Shown piece by piece: positions 23,001 to 37,057 of a stretch of DNA of 64,000 bases. The DNA is from Panulirus ornatus. Lineage: Eukaryota; Arthropoda; Malacostraca; Decapoda; Palinuridae. Location of the stretch: positions 22,023,517 through 22,087,516 of the forward strand of contig NC_092241.1 of assembly GCF_036320965.1 (NCBI RefSeq), read 5' to 3'. The notes beneath the pieces are model-generated. The model saw nothing but the letters and a program-made list of their open reading frames with translations, was not told the DNA's origin and did not search any database. Positions within the stretch are counted from its first letter, which is position 1. Each line of letters starts with the position of its first letter. The translations under genes were made by a program, and so were the position numbers.

Positions 23001-26000
23001 TAGGCTGCACTGTCACTGGGACAAAAAAGCAGGCTGGACACTAGCACTGATACAGATGAACAGGCTGGACACTAACACAGGGACAAGTGAACGGGTTAAA
23101 CACTAACACTGTGACATGGGAACACGCTGAACACTAACGCTGGGATAGGGGAACAGGCTGGACATCAACACTGGGACAGGTGAACAGGTTAGACTCTAAC
23201 ACTGGTACAGGTATCAGGCTGGACATTGACAATGGGACAGGTAACCAGGCTGGACAATTACACGGAAACAGGGGAACAGGCCTGACACTAACATTGAGAC
23301 AGGTCACCAGGCAAGATACTTACACTGTAATATGTGAACAGACTGCACAATATCACTTGTATATGTGAATAGGCTTGACATTAACACTTGGACCGGTAGC
23401 CAGACTGAACAATAAGGGTACAGGTGAACAGGCTGGACACTAAAACTGGTACAAATGAACAAGTTGGAAAGTAACACTGGGGCAGACGAACAGGCTAGAC
23501 ACTAACACTTAAGATAGGTAATAGGCTAGTCAGTAACACTGGGACAAGTGAATAGGTTAGGTATTAACAAACAGATACGTGAACAGGCTAGACGCCAACA
23601 CTGGGACAGGTAAACAGGGTGGACACTAACACTAGAACAAGGGGACTGGCTGAACACTAACATTGAGGCAGATATGCTGGCTGGATACGTACAATGGAAC
23701 AGCTCAGGCTGGGCAGTAATACTGGGACATGTGAACAGGCTAGACTCTAACAATGGGACAGATAAATAGGGTGGAGGCTAAAACTGGGACAGGTGAACAG
23801 ACTGGACACTAACACTAGGACAGGTGAACAGGCTGGACAGTAACAATAGGACAGTTGAAGAGGCTGGACACTAACGCTGGTACAGGTGAACAGGATGGAC
23901 ACTAACACTGGAACAGAGGAACTAGCTGGACACTATCACTGGGACAGGTGAACAGGCTTGTCGCTTACAGTGGAACAGCTTGGGCTGGACACTAATACTG
24001 GGACAGGTGAACAGGCTGAAAAGTAACACTGGTGTAGGTAAACAGACTAGGCACTAACAATATTGCAGGTGAACAGATCGGACACTAACACTCTGACAGG
24101 TGAAAAGGCTGGATACTAAAGCTAGAATAGATTACAGGCTAGACACTATTACTGGGACAGGTGAAATGACTATGTACTGACACTGGTTCAAGTGAACAGG
24201 CTTGACACTAACACTGGGACATGCGAAAAGGCTGGACGCTAACACTTTGACAGGTAAACAAGCTGGGCACTCACAATGGGACAAGTAAACAGGCTTGACA
24301 CTAATACTTTGACACAGGTAAACAGGTTGGACTAAATCACTGGGACAAGTGAAGTCTTAACACTAACAATGGGATAGGTGCACAGGCTGGACAGTAACGC
24401 TGGGACAGATGAACAGGCTGGACACTAAAATTAGGAGGGGTGAACAGGCTGTACACTAACACTGGTACACGTGACTAACCTGGACACTGACCTTAGGACA
24501 GACGAACAGACTGGACACTAACATTGCTACTGGTGAGCAGACTGGACACCAACATTGCTACTGGTGAGCAGACTGGACACTAACATTGGAAAATGAGAAC
24601 AGGCTGGACACTAACACTGGGACAGGGGAACAGGCTGGACATCAGCACTGGGACACGTGAATTGGCTGGACACTAATACGGGAACAGGGAACAGGCTTTA
24701 CACTAAAGCTGAGGTCAACAGGCAGGATACTTACACTGGAGTAGGTGAACAGGCTGGACAATACCGCTTGTAGAGATGAACAGGATTAACAGTAACACGG
24801 GGACTGATGATCAGGCAGAACGAAAATGGTACAGGTGAACAAGCTGGACACTAAAGCTGGTCCAGCTGAATAAGCTGGAAAGTAACACTGGAACAGACAA
24901 ATAGACTAGACACTAAGATAAGTAATAGGCTGGAAAGTAACACTGGGATCAAGTGAACTGGCTGAATACTAACACTGGGATAGATGAACTAGCTGGATAC
25001 TTACACTGGAACAGCCCAGGCTGGACACTAAAACTGGGAGAGGTGAACAAGCTAAACACTAACAATGGGACAGGTGAACAGGCTGGACAGTAACAATGGG
25101 ACAGTTGAAGAAGCTGACTCTATCACTGGTACAGGTGAACAGGTTGCACACTTACACTGAGACAGGTGAATAGGTTGGACACTGATACTAGGACAGCTGA
25201 ATAGGTTGGACACTAACTCTCTGACAGGTGAACAGGATGAACATTATCACTTGGGTAGGTGAACAAACTGGGCACTAACAATCTTACAGGTGAGCTGGTC
25301 GGACACTAACACTCTGAAAGGTGAATAGGCTGGACACTATCACTGTTACAGCTGAAATGACTAGGTACATACACTGGTTCAAGTGAACAGGCTTGACACT
25401 AACACTGGGACAGGTGAACAGGCTAGACACTAACACTTTGACAGGTAAAGAGGATGGACACTAACACTAGGACAGGTGAACACGCTTAACACTAAAACTG
25501 GCATAAGTTTACAGGCTGGACACTAACACTGGTACATTTGAACAGTCTGGAAACTAACACTGTGACAGATGAACATTCTTTACTCTAACTCTTGGATAGG
25601 TAACAGTCTGTGCACTAACACTGAGACAGGTGAACAGGTTGGGTACTAACAATGGGACAGATGAACAGGCAGGACATTAACACTGGTAAAGGTGAATAGG
25701 CAGGACAATAACACTGGGATAGGTGAATAGGCTAGAGAATAACACTAGAATAAGTGAACAGGCTGGACGCTCACACTTGGACAGGTAAACCGGCTGGACA
25801 CTAACACTGGTACAGGTGAACCGGCTGGACACTAACACTGGTACAAGTTAACAGGATGGACACTGACACTGGGGCAAGTGAACAGTTTAGACACTAACCC
25901 TGGGTCATGGAAACAGCCTGGACGCTAACACTAGGGCAGAACAAGCTGGACCTTAACAATGGGACAGATAAACAGGGTGGACACCTATACTTTGACAGGT

Positions 26001-26258
26001 AAACAGTCTGGACACTAACACTGGGACAAGGGAATAGGTTGGACATCAACACTGGGACAGGTGAACAGGCTGGACACTAACAATTGTACAGGTGAACAGG
26101 CTGGACACTAACACTAGAATAAGTGACAGGCTGGACACTATCATTGGATCAGGTGAAATGACTAGGTACTAACACTGATAAAGTGAACAGGCTGGACACG
26201 AACACTGGGACAAGTGAACAGGTTGGACACTAACACTGGGACAGGTGGACAAGCTAGA
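20006..26258 (+). repeat. 31-bp minisatellite, about 6.2 kb
   Basis: Roughly 200 units near GGACACTAACACTGGGACAG plus GTGAACAGGCT. Units are diverged, but long-range copies are visible: the block near 21008-21250 recurs near 23511-23750, about 2503 bp away. A shortened unit (AACAGCTCAGGCTGG) recurs near 21195, 21471, 22094, 23698, 23973 and 25010. Minus-strand frames of 60-104 codons are repeat artefacts, as shown by their periodic FTCPSVSVQPV-like text. Confidence 0.95.
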
Positions 26259-26494
26259 CACTTTCTTACGTACAAATCAAAAGAATAAAAACTGGCAATA
26301 AAATGAATGAAAACAAAAGCAATAATCATAATGGAGAAACGTGAAATGTGAATGTGAAATAAGGAATCATATGAAGAGAAGAATAAGAAAAATATGGTAT
26401 CGAGTGAGAGTCATGAAAACCATAAATCAATCACTCTCGCCTCCATGATGGTCCTAAAGTTAAGTATTTAGCATATATCATTATTTTCTATTAT
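26259..26494. other. Unique A-rich spacer
   Basis: An A-rich stretch without a recognisable element, between the 31-bp array and LINE copy J. Confidence 0.5.
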
Positions 26495-27247
26495 GCTTTG
26501 TCGCTGTCTCCCGCGTTAGCGAGGTAGCGCAAGGAAACAGACGAAAGAATGGCCCAACCCACCCACATACACATGTATATACATACCCGTTCACGCACGC
26601 AAATATACATACCCATACATTTCAACGTATACATTTATATGCATATATAGACATATACATATATACACATGTACATAATTCATACTTGTTGCCTTTATTC
26701 ATTTCTACCGCCACCCCGCCACACATGAAATGATAATCCCCTCCCTCCGCATCCGCGCGAGGTAGCGCTAGGAAAAGACAACAAAGGCCACATTCGTTCA
26801 CACTCAGCCTCTAGCTGTCATGTATAATGCACCGAAACCACAGCTCCCTTTCCACATCCAGGCCCCACAAAACTTTCCATGGTTTACTCCAGACGCTTCA
26901 CATACCCTGGTTCAATCCATTGACAGCACGTCGACCCCGTTATACCACATCGTTCCAATTCACTCTATTCCTTGCACGCTTTTCACCCTCCTGCATCTTC
27001 AGGCCCCTATCGCTCAAAATCTTTTTCACTCCAGCCTTCCACCTCCAATTTGGTCTCCCACTTCTCCCCGTTCCCTCCACCTCCGACACATATATCCTCT
27101 TTGTCAATCTTTCCTCAATCATTGTCTCCACGTGACCAACCATTTCAATACACCCTTTTCTGCTCTCTCAACCACACTCATTCTATTACCACACATCTCT
27201 TTTACCTTTTCATTACTTACTCGATCAAACCACCTCACACCATATAT
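26495..27247 (-). mobile_element. RTE-like LINE copy J, long-UTR form, 5'-truncated
   Basis: On the minus strand the 3' end has the terminal module (TCGCTGTCTCCCGCG on the plus strand) and the long-form 3' UTR with its extra internal block (26690-26830). Coding sequence follows for the C-terminal KRIYVSEVEGTGRSGRPN region up to the CGVRWFDR codons near 27247. The codon for Y996 has become a stop (NWNDVV then TAA). Frameshifts lie upstream of about 27143. No intact product. Confidence 0.85.
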
Positions 27248-28430
27248 GTATTCCCTTATCTACACCAGGCTCCCTCATGTCGGTCCTCAAAATCCTCACA
27301 TTCTCACTTGGCAGCTTTTCTGACGTTTTCCTCCTACTATGTCAAGGATTCTTTCCCCAAAGAACTTCAGTTATACATTAACAAACAGCCTCTTGACTGT
27401 TTTCCATATACCTGAGATGTCTCTTGACCAATCAGGTCGAAGTATGTTACGCTGGCCCCTGATCCACCAATCACCTGGCGGCATATTCATTCTCTGATGA
27501 TACTGCCATTATCAAACCAAGCAGGAGGCGTAATAGGATGATAATCCAGCATCGTCTGGGGAGAGAAAAATACTCTGCGATAAAGGTTAACATCAGAAGC
27601 GACCCAGAGCTCGTTTTCTGTGTAACCTGCAGAGGGAATTTACTGACTTTCATGATCTAGCGACATTAAAGACAGATTTTTGTTTGTTGTTAAATGCTTT
27701 CCAAGGTCCTCCAGTGTAATATTACTGTGTCATCTCATGTGCTGACTTTTCAAGAAATTTGGAAAAGTACATTGCGAAAAGTGCACATTAGATACACATT
27801 AGTCCCCTGCGGCCACAAGATACATAGAGAAGATATCAGATGTACAATCAGCAAATCTCCTCCGCAGTTTGATGAACTCACGCCATTAAGTCTTCATACA
27901 TGGTAGAATTATCTTCTGTTTCTCAAAATTACATTCCCTGTCCAGACGCTTTCTTCCCTTCCTCCAACTCCCCCCCCCCACCACCCACCCCTACCCTTTT
28001 CCACAAAAAGAAAGGGTACAAAAAATGATTGGCAGGTCAGCAGTGATGGGCAGGTTAGCTGATGTACATCATGCTATGAAAGGGCCTCCGTGAGCCCCGT
28101 CTGTGGCCGTCCTATGAAATATGCAATTACGTTATAATTGTCCTCATTATCTGATAGTAACTAGATCTGGCACTCATTAACTTCTATAAAAATTTTATCT
28201 TTCATGTTTCTCTTATTCATTAAGCAGATATTACTGACACGCAAAGTAAGTAATGCAACTGTGGTATACGCAGCTAATCTTTTGGTGAACATAATTGCAA
28301 TAAGGTTATATTGGGAAAGTTTGTGTCGAAGGTACAGACTGTCCCCCTTGCTATGTATGACCGTCTGTGTTCTGTTGCAGGTTCACACTACTTTCCTTCA
28401 GGAAAAGGTCTGTAGAATTAGTTGAACACA
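27248..28430. other. Unassigned single-copy sequence
   Basis: No domain was recognised in any frame; the longest frames are 60-73 codons. A C-run lies near 27971. Nothing supports a gene, though a short exon could be missed by eye. Confidence 0.35.
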
Positions 28431-31400
28431 AATGTAGGACTCTGGCGATCGTCACTGTAGATGTGGGACTCTGGTGATCATCAATGTAGATATGGGACTC
28501 TGGTGATCATCAATGTAGATATGGGACTCTGGTGATCATCAATGTAGATATGGGACTCTGGTGATCATCAATGTAGATGTGGGACTCTGGTGATCATCAA
28601 TGTAGATATGGGACTCTGGTGATCATCAATGTAAATGTGAGACTCTGGTGATCATCAATGTAGATATGGGACTCTGGTGATCATTAATGTAGATATGGGA
28701 CTCTGGTGATCATCAATGTAGATATGGGACTTTCGTGATCATCAATGTAAATGTGAGACTCTGGTGATCATCAATGTAGATATGGGACTCTGGTGATCAT
28801 TAATGTAGATATGGGACTCTGGTGATCATCAATGTAGATATGGGACTTTCGTGATCATCAATGTAAATGTGAGACTCTGGTTATCATCAATGTAGTTTTG
28901 GGACTCTGGTGATCATCAATGTAAATATGGGACTCTGGTGATCATCAATGTAGATGTGGGACTCTGGTGATCATCAATGTAGATGAGGGATTCTGGGGAT
29001 CATTGTAGATATAGGACTTTGGTGATCATCAATGTAGATGTAGGACTCTGGTGATCATCAATGTAGATGTAGGACTCTGGTGATCATCAATGTAGATGTA
29101 GGACTCTGGTGATCATCAATGTAGATGTAGGACTCTGGTGATCATCAATGTACATGTGTGACCCTGATGATCACTGTAGATGTGCGACTCTAGGGATCAT
29201 TGTAGATGTGAGACTTGGTGATCATTGTAGATATGGGACTCTGGTGATCATTGTAGATGTAGGACTCTGGTGATCATTGTAGATATCGGATTGTGGTGAT
29301 AATTGTAGATATTTGGACTCTCGTGATCATTCTAGATGTGGGACTCTGGCAATCATTGTAGATATGGGACTCTAGTGATCATTGTATACATGGGCCTCTG
29401 GTGATCATTGTAGATATGGGACTCTGTTGATCATTTTAGGTGTGGGACTCTGGTGATCATTGTAAATATGGGACTCTGGTGATCATTGTAGATGTGGGAC
29501 TCTGGTGATCATTGTATATATATGGGACTCTGGTGATCATTGTAGATGTGGGACAATGGTGATCATTGTAATTGTGGGACAATGGTAATCATTGTATATC
29601 TAGGACTCTGGTGATCATTGTAGATCTGGAACTCTCTTGATCATTATAGATGTGGGATTCTGGTGATCATTGTAGATATGGGACTCTGGTGATCATTGTA
29701 GATGTAGGACTTTGGTGATCATTGTAGATATGGGACTCTCTTGATCATTATAGATGTGGGATTCTGGTGATCATTGTAGATATGGGACTCTGGTGATCAT
29801 TGTAGATGTAGGACTTTGGTGATCATTGTAGATATGGGTTTCATGTGATCATTGTAGATGTGGGACTCTAGTGATCGTTGCAGATATGGGACTCTGGTGA
29901 TCATTGTATATATATGGGACTCTGGTGATCATTGTAGATGTGGGACAATGGTGATCATTGTAATTGTGGGACAATGGTGATCATTGTATATCTAGGACTC
30001 TGGTGATCATTGTAGACGTGGGACTCTAATAATCATTGAAGATATAGGACTCTGGTGATTATTGTAGATATGGAACTATGGTGATCATTGTAGATGTGGG
30101 ACTCTGGTGATCATTGTAGATATAGGACTATGGCGATCAATGTAGATGTGGGACTCTGGTGATCATTGTAGATATGGGACTCTCTTGATCATTATAGATG
30201 TGGGATTCTGGTGATCATTGTAGATATGGGACTCTGGTGATCATTGTAGATGTAGGACTTTGGTGATCATTGTAGATATGGGTTTCATGTGATCATTGTA
30301 GATGTGGGACTCTAGTGATCGTTGCAGATATGGGACTCTGGTGGTCATTGTAGATGTGGGACACTGGTGATCATTGCAGATATTGGACTCTGCTGATCAT
30401 TGTAGAAGTGGGATATTTCTGATCATTGTAGATGTGTCTCTGGTGATCACTGTAAATATGGTACTCTGGTGATCACTGTAGATGTAGGAATCTGTTGATC
30501 ATTGTAGATGTGGGGCTCTCTTGATCATTGTAGATATGGGGCATCAGTGGTCAGCAATGTAGATGTGGGACTCTGGCGATCATTGTAGATGTGAGACATT
30601 GTTGATCATTGTTGGTATGGGACAATTGTGATTATTGTAAATGTGGGACTCTAGTGATCATTGTAGATATGAGATTCTAGTGATCAGTGTAGGTATGGGA
30701 CTCTGGTGATCATTGTATATATGGGAGTCTAGTATTCATTGTAGATATGGGACTCTGGTGAAAATTGTAAATGAGGGACTCTGGTGATCACTGTAGATAT
30801 GGGACTCTGGTGATCATTGTAGATATGAGATTCTAGTAATCATTGTAGATATGGGACTCTGGTGAAAATTGTAAATGAGGGACTCTGGTGATCACTGTAG
30901 ATATGGGACTCTGGTGATCATTATGGATGTGGGACTCGTGATCATTGTAGATGTGGGACTCTGGTGAAAATTATAAATGAGGGACTCTGGTGATCACTGT
31001 AGATATGGGACTCTGGTGATCATTATGGATGTGGGACTCGTGATCATTGTAGATGTGGGACTCTGGTGATCACTGTAGATGTGGAACTCATTTGATCATT
31101 GTAGAGTGGGACTCTAGTGATCATTGTAGATGTGGGGCTCTGGTGATCATTGTAGATATGTGACTGGTGATCATTGTAGACATTAGACTCTGGTGGTCAT
31201 TGTATATATGGGACACTTGTGATCATTGTAGATATTGAACTCTGGTGATCATTGTAAATGTGTGATATTTGTGATAATTGTAGATGTGATTTTCTGGTGA
31301 TCACTGTAGATATGGAACTCTGGTACCATTGTAGATGTAGGACTCTGGTGATCACTGTCAATATGGGACTCTTTTAATCATTGTATACATGGGACTCTGG

Positions 31401-34400
31401 TGATCATTGTGGAGGTGGGACTCTGGTTATCAATTTAGATATAGGACACTGATGATCATTGTAGATATGGGACTCAGGGGATCATTTCAGATTTGGGACT
31501 CTTTTGATCATTGTATATGTGGGACTTTAGTTATCATTGTGGAAATGGGATTCTGGTGATCATTTTATATATATGGGTCTCTGGAGGTCATTGTAGATCT
31601 GGGAGTCTGGTGATCATTGTAGATATGGGACTACGGTGATGATCGTAGATGTGGGACTCTGTTGATAATTGTAGATATGGGACTCTAGAGATCGTCAATG
31701 TAGATATAGGACTCTAGTGATCATTTTAGAAGTGGTAAACTGTTGATCATTGTATATATGGGACAATGGTGATCATTGTAGATGTGGAACTCTAGAGATC
31801 ATTGTAGATGTGGGTTTCTGGTGGTCACTGTAGATATGGAACTATGGTGATCATTGTAGATGTGGCACTGGTGAGCATTGTAGATGTGGGACTCTGGTGA
31901 TCATTGTAGATATGGGACTCTGGTGGTCATTGTAGATTTGGGAATCTGGTGATCATTGTAGATGTGGGACTATGGTGATCATCGTAGATGAGGGGACTCT
32001 GGTGATCATTGTAGATATGGGACTCTAGTGGTCATTGTAAATTTGGGAATCTGGTGATCATTGTAGAAATGGGACTCTGGTTATCATTGTAGATATAGGA
32101 CAACGGTGATCATTATAAGTGTGGGACTTTATTGATCATTGTAGAAGTGGGTTCTGGTGATCATTGTAGGTATGGGAATCTGGTGATCATTGTAGATGTG
32201 GGATTCAGGTGATCATTGTAGATATGGGACTCTCGTGATCATTATAGATATGGGACTCTGGTGATCATTGTAGATATGGGACTCTGGTGATCATTGTAGA
32301 TATCGGACTCTTTTGATCATTAAAGATGTGGGATTCTGGTAATCATTTTAGATATGGGATTATGGTGATCATTGTAGATGTGAGACTTTGGTGATCATTG
32401 TAGATATGGGACTCTGGTGATCAATGTAGACATGGGACTCTGGTGATCATTGCAGATGTGGGACTCTGGTGATCATTGTAGATATGGGACTTTGGTGATT
32501 GTTGAAGATGTGGGTCTCTGGTGATCACTCTAGGTACGGGACTCTATTGATCATTTTAGATATGGGACTCTGGTGATCATTGCAGATGTAGGACTCTGGT
32601 GGTCATCGTAGATATTTGTCTGAGGTGATCATTGTAGATATGCGACTCTGGTAATCATTGTAAATGTGGGACTCTAGTTATTATTGTAGATATGGGACTC
32701 CTTTGTTCATTGTAGATGTAGGACTTTGGTGATTATTCTAGATTTGGGACTTTAATGATCATTGTACATGTGGGACTCTGGTGATCAATGTAGATATGGA
32801 ATTTTGGTGATCACTGTAGATATGGGACTCTGATGATAATTATTGATGTGACAATGGTGATCATTGTAGATATGGGACTCTGGTAATCATTGTAGATGTG
32901 TGACTCTGGTGGTCACCTTAAATATGGGTCTCTGGTGATTATTATAGATGTGGGACTCTGGTAATCATTGTAGATATAGGATTCTGGAGATCATATTTGA
33001 CTCTGTTGATCATTGTTGATGTCGGATTTTGATCATTATAGATGTTAGTCTCTGGTGATCATTGTATATGTGGGATTCTGGTGATCATTGTAGATATGGC
33101 ACTCTTTTGATCTTTGTAGATGTGGGACTCTGGTGATCATTGTAGAGGTGGGACTCTTGTGATATTGTAGATATGGAATTCTGGTGTTCATTGTAGATAT
33201 GGGACTCGGGGATCATTGTAGATGGCGACTCTGGTGATCACTGTCGATATGAGACTCTGGTTATAATTGTATATATGGGACTTTGGTAATCATTGTATAT
33301 ATGGGATTCTCGCTATCATTTTAGATATGGGATTCTGGAGATCATTGTAGATATGGGACTCTGGTGATCATTGTATATGTGGGTCTCTGGTGATCATTGT
33401 AGATATGGGACAATAGTGATCATTTTAGAAATACGATTCTAGTGATCAATGTATATGTGTTACTCTGGTGATCATTGTAGATGTGGGAATCTGGTGATCA
33501 TTGTAGATGTGGGACTCTAGTGATCATTGTAGATATGGAACTCTGGTAATCATTGTAGATGTGGAACTCTTTTGATCATTGTAGATATAGGACTCTGGTG
33601 ATTATTGTAGATATGGAACTCTCGTTATCATAGTAGACGTGGTGCTCTTGTGATCATTGTTGTTGTGGGACTCTAGTAATCATTGTAGATTTGGGACCTT
33701 GGTTATCATTGAAGATGTGGGACTCTGATGATCACTCTAGATCACTCTAGACTCTGATGATCATTGTGGATATGGGACTCGGGTGGTAATTGCATATAAC
33801 TGACTGAGGTGATCGTTATAGATGTAGGACTTTAGTAATCATTGTAGATATGGGACTCTAGTGATCTTATTAGAGATAAGACTCTTTTGATCATTGTAGG
33901 TGTGGGATTATATTGATCATTTCAGATGTGGGACTCTGGATATCATTGTAGATGTGGGACTCTGGTGGTCACTGTATGTATGGGATTATGGTGATCATTG
34001 TAGATATGGGACTCTGGTGATCTTTATAAATGTGGGACTTTGGTGATCAATGTAGATACAGGATTCTCGTAATCATTGTAGATATGGGACTCTGGTGATC
34101 ATTGTAAATGTGGGACTTTGGTGGTCATTGTTGATGTGGGACTCTGGTGATCATTATATATATGGGACTCTAAAGATCATTGTAGATATGGGACTCTAGT
34201 GATGATTGTAGAGGTGGGACTCTGGTTATCATTGTAGATATTGAATTCTGGTGCTCATTGTAGATATGGGACTCGGGGTATCATTGTAGGTGGGGACTCT
34301 GGTGATCACTGTCGATATGGGACTCTGGTGATCATTGTGGATGTGGGTTATTGGTGATCATTGTAGATGCGGGATTCTGGTGATCACTGTAGATATGGGA

Positions 34401-36396
34401 CTCTGGTTATAATTGTATATATAGGACTTTGGTGATCATTGTAGATATGAGATTCTAGTGATCATTTTAGATATGGGACTCTGGAGATCATTGTCGATAT
34501 GGGAGTCTGGTAGTCAATCTGTTGATCATTATAGATGTGGGACTCCGGTGATCATTGTAGATATGGGAATCTAGTGATCATTTTATCTATGGGACTCTGG
34601 TGATCATTGTTGATGTGGGATATTGGTGTTCATTGTAGATATTTGACACTGGTGATCATTGTAGATATGGGATTCTGGTTGTCATTGGACAAGTGGAACT
34701 CTGGTTATCAGTGTAGATCTGGGACTCTTGTGATCATTGTAGATATGGGCTTCTAGTGATCATTGTAGATGTGGGTCTCTTATAATCACTGTAGACATGG
34801 GATTCTAGTAATCATTATAGATGTGGGACTCAGGTGATCATGGCTGATATGGGATTATGGTGATCACTGTAGATATGGGACTATGGTGATCATTGTATAT
34901 GTGGGACTCTGGTTATCATTGTACATCTTGTTGTCTGGTGGTCATTGTAGATGTGGTTCTCTTGTAATTATTGTAGATGTGGGACTCTGGTGATTATTGT
35001 TGACATGGGATTTTGGTGATCATTGTAGATATGTGACTCTAGTGATCATTGTTGACATGGGATTCTGGTGATCATTGTAGATATGTGACTCTGGTGATCA
35101 TTGTTGACATGGGATTCTGGTGATCATTGTAGATATGTGACTCTAGTGATCATTGTAGATGTGGGGCTCTGGTGATCATTGTAGACACGAGTCTCTGGTG
35201 ATCATTGTAGACATGGGTCTCTGTTGAACATTGTAGATGTGGGACTCTGGAGATCATTGTAGATATGGGAATATGGTGATCCTTGTGGACGTGGGGGTGA
35301 TCTTTGTATATGTATATGGAACTCTGGTGATCACTGTAGATGTGGGACTCTAGTGATCATTCTGTATGTGGGACTCATTGTAGATATGTGACTCTAGTGA
35401 TCACTGTAGATCTTCGAGTCTGGTGATCATAGTAGATGTGGGACTTTGTAGATCATTGTAGATACGAGACTCTGGTGATCATCAATGTAGATGTAGGACT
35501 CTGGTGATCATTGCAGATATGGGACTCTGGTGATCAATGTAGATGTGGAACACTGGTGATTATTGTATATATGGCTCACTGGTGATCATTGTAGATGTGG
35601 GACTCTGGTAATCATAGTAGATATGGGACGCTGATGATCAGTGTAGATATGGGACTTTGGTGATTATCGTGGATATGGGACACTGGTGATCATTGTAGAT
35701 ATGGAACTCTGGTAATCAGTGTAGATGTGGAACTCTGGTGATTATTGTAGATATGGGACTCTGGTGATCGTTGTAGATATGGGACTCTAGTAATCATTGT
35801 AGATTTGGGATTCTGGTGATCACTGGAGATGTGGGAATCTGGTGATGATTGTAGATATGGGACTCTTTTTATCATTGTAGATGTGGGACTCTGGTGATCA
35901 TTGATGATATGGGACTCTGGTGATCATTGATGATATGGGACTCTGGTGATCATTGATGATATGGGACTCTGGTGATCATTGATGATATGGGACTCTGGTG
36001 AGCATTGATGATATGGGACTCTGGTGAGCATTGATGATATGGGACTCTGGTGAGCATTTTAGTTATGGGATTCCTGTGATCATTGTTGATGTGAGACTAT
36101 GGTGTTCGTTGTAGATATTTGACACTGGTGATCATTGTAGATGTGGGACACTGGTGATCATTGTAGGTATGAGATTCTGGTAATCATTGTACATAAGAGA
36201 CTCTGGTGATCATTGTAGATATAGAACTCTGGTGATCATTGTAGTTGTGTGACTCTGGTGGTCATTTTAGATATGGGACTCTGGTGATCATAGTAGATAT
36301 GGGACTTTGGTGATCATTGTAGATATGGGACTCTGGTGATCATTGTAGATGTGGGACTCTGGTGATCATTGTAGATATAGGACTCTGGTGATCATT
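28431..36396 (+). repeat. 29/26-bp minisatellite, about 8 kb
   Basis: About 300 units. The first part (28441 to about 29160) uses a 29-bp unit near GATCATCAATGTAGATATGG plus GACTCTGGT. The remainder uses a 26-bp unit lacking the CAA (GATCATTGTAGATATGGGAC plus TCTGGT). Higher-order 104-bp (4x26) copies are visible near 29631 and 29735. A freshly homogenised block of TGATCATTGATGATATGGGA-type units lies at about 35897-36055. Each typical unit carries the palindrome TGATCA. No ORF is meaningful. Confidence 0.96.
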
Positions 36397-37057
36397 AGCT
36401 TGGGATCACACGTGACTTCTGACACCAGCAACCTGCGCAATGTTATTACATAATTCTATGAAAAGGTAATCCTTGTGTGCCCTCTGTCCAGAGTTTTGTT
36501 AAGATACTGAAGGTGAGTGACGACAACGTCGAATGTTTGATGTGCTCCACCTTGTGTCGTGTGTAGCATGCTACAGTTATGATCTGTCACCAGTATATCC
36601 TGTCATGTGCTTCTGATGTACCCTAATTCCACACTTAGATTTTACACCTATTGATTTGAGACAGCGGGATCTGAAGCAGAAAGCTTCTCCATCCTCAGCC
36701 AAGAGACGCAGTAGTCCTGTAGGATGGACATATCTCATCTCATTCTTCACATGGATTGTTCCCATCTTCCTTGTGATTCCTGGATCCGCCTCGTCGAGTT
36801 CCAACATCAAAATAATGTTTATTTCTCGCAACTCTTATATAGCTGGGCCGCTAGTCGTGATATTCTGTGAAATGAAAAATATCTTGATATTATTGGATCT
36901 GGAACGTCGGAGACCTTACGATGAGTCTTACTGCTGGAAAACATGAAACTGAAACCCGCCATTTTCTGGTTTAGTTGCTATATGTCTTCATGAATCTTTG
37001 TCTCACTGGATATTCTGAATAATTAATACTGCTGGAAGATCCGTAACTGAAAACACA
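36397..37057. other. Unassigned sequence between two minisatellites
   Basis: It contains overlapping opposite-strand frames of 96 codons (36656-36946, plus) and 84 codons (36577-36831, minus). Neither has a domain I recognise, nor evidence of splice structure or codon bias. It could hold an exon; I cannot support one. Confidence 0.35.

Noticed and set aside
19573..23753. Minus-strand ORFs of 60-104 codons in the minisatellites
   Set aside because: The protein text is periodic with the DNA repeat and drifts between frames.
27471..27653. SDDTAI-like word suggesting another RT
   Set aside because: It is a single short word without neighbouring RT motifs.
36577..36946. Host gene exon between minisatellites
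   Set aside because: Overlapping 96- and 84-codon frames on opposite strands have no recognisable domain or clear splice signals.
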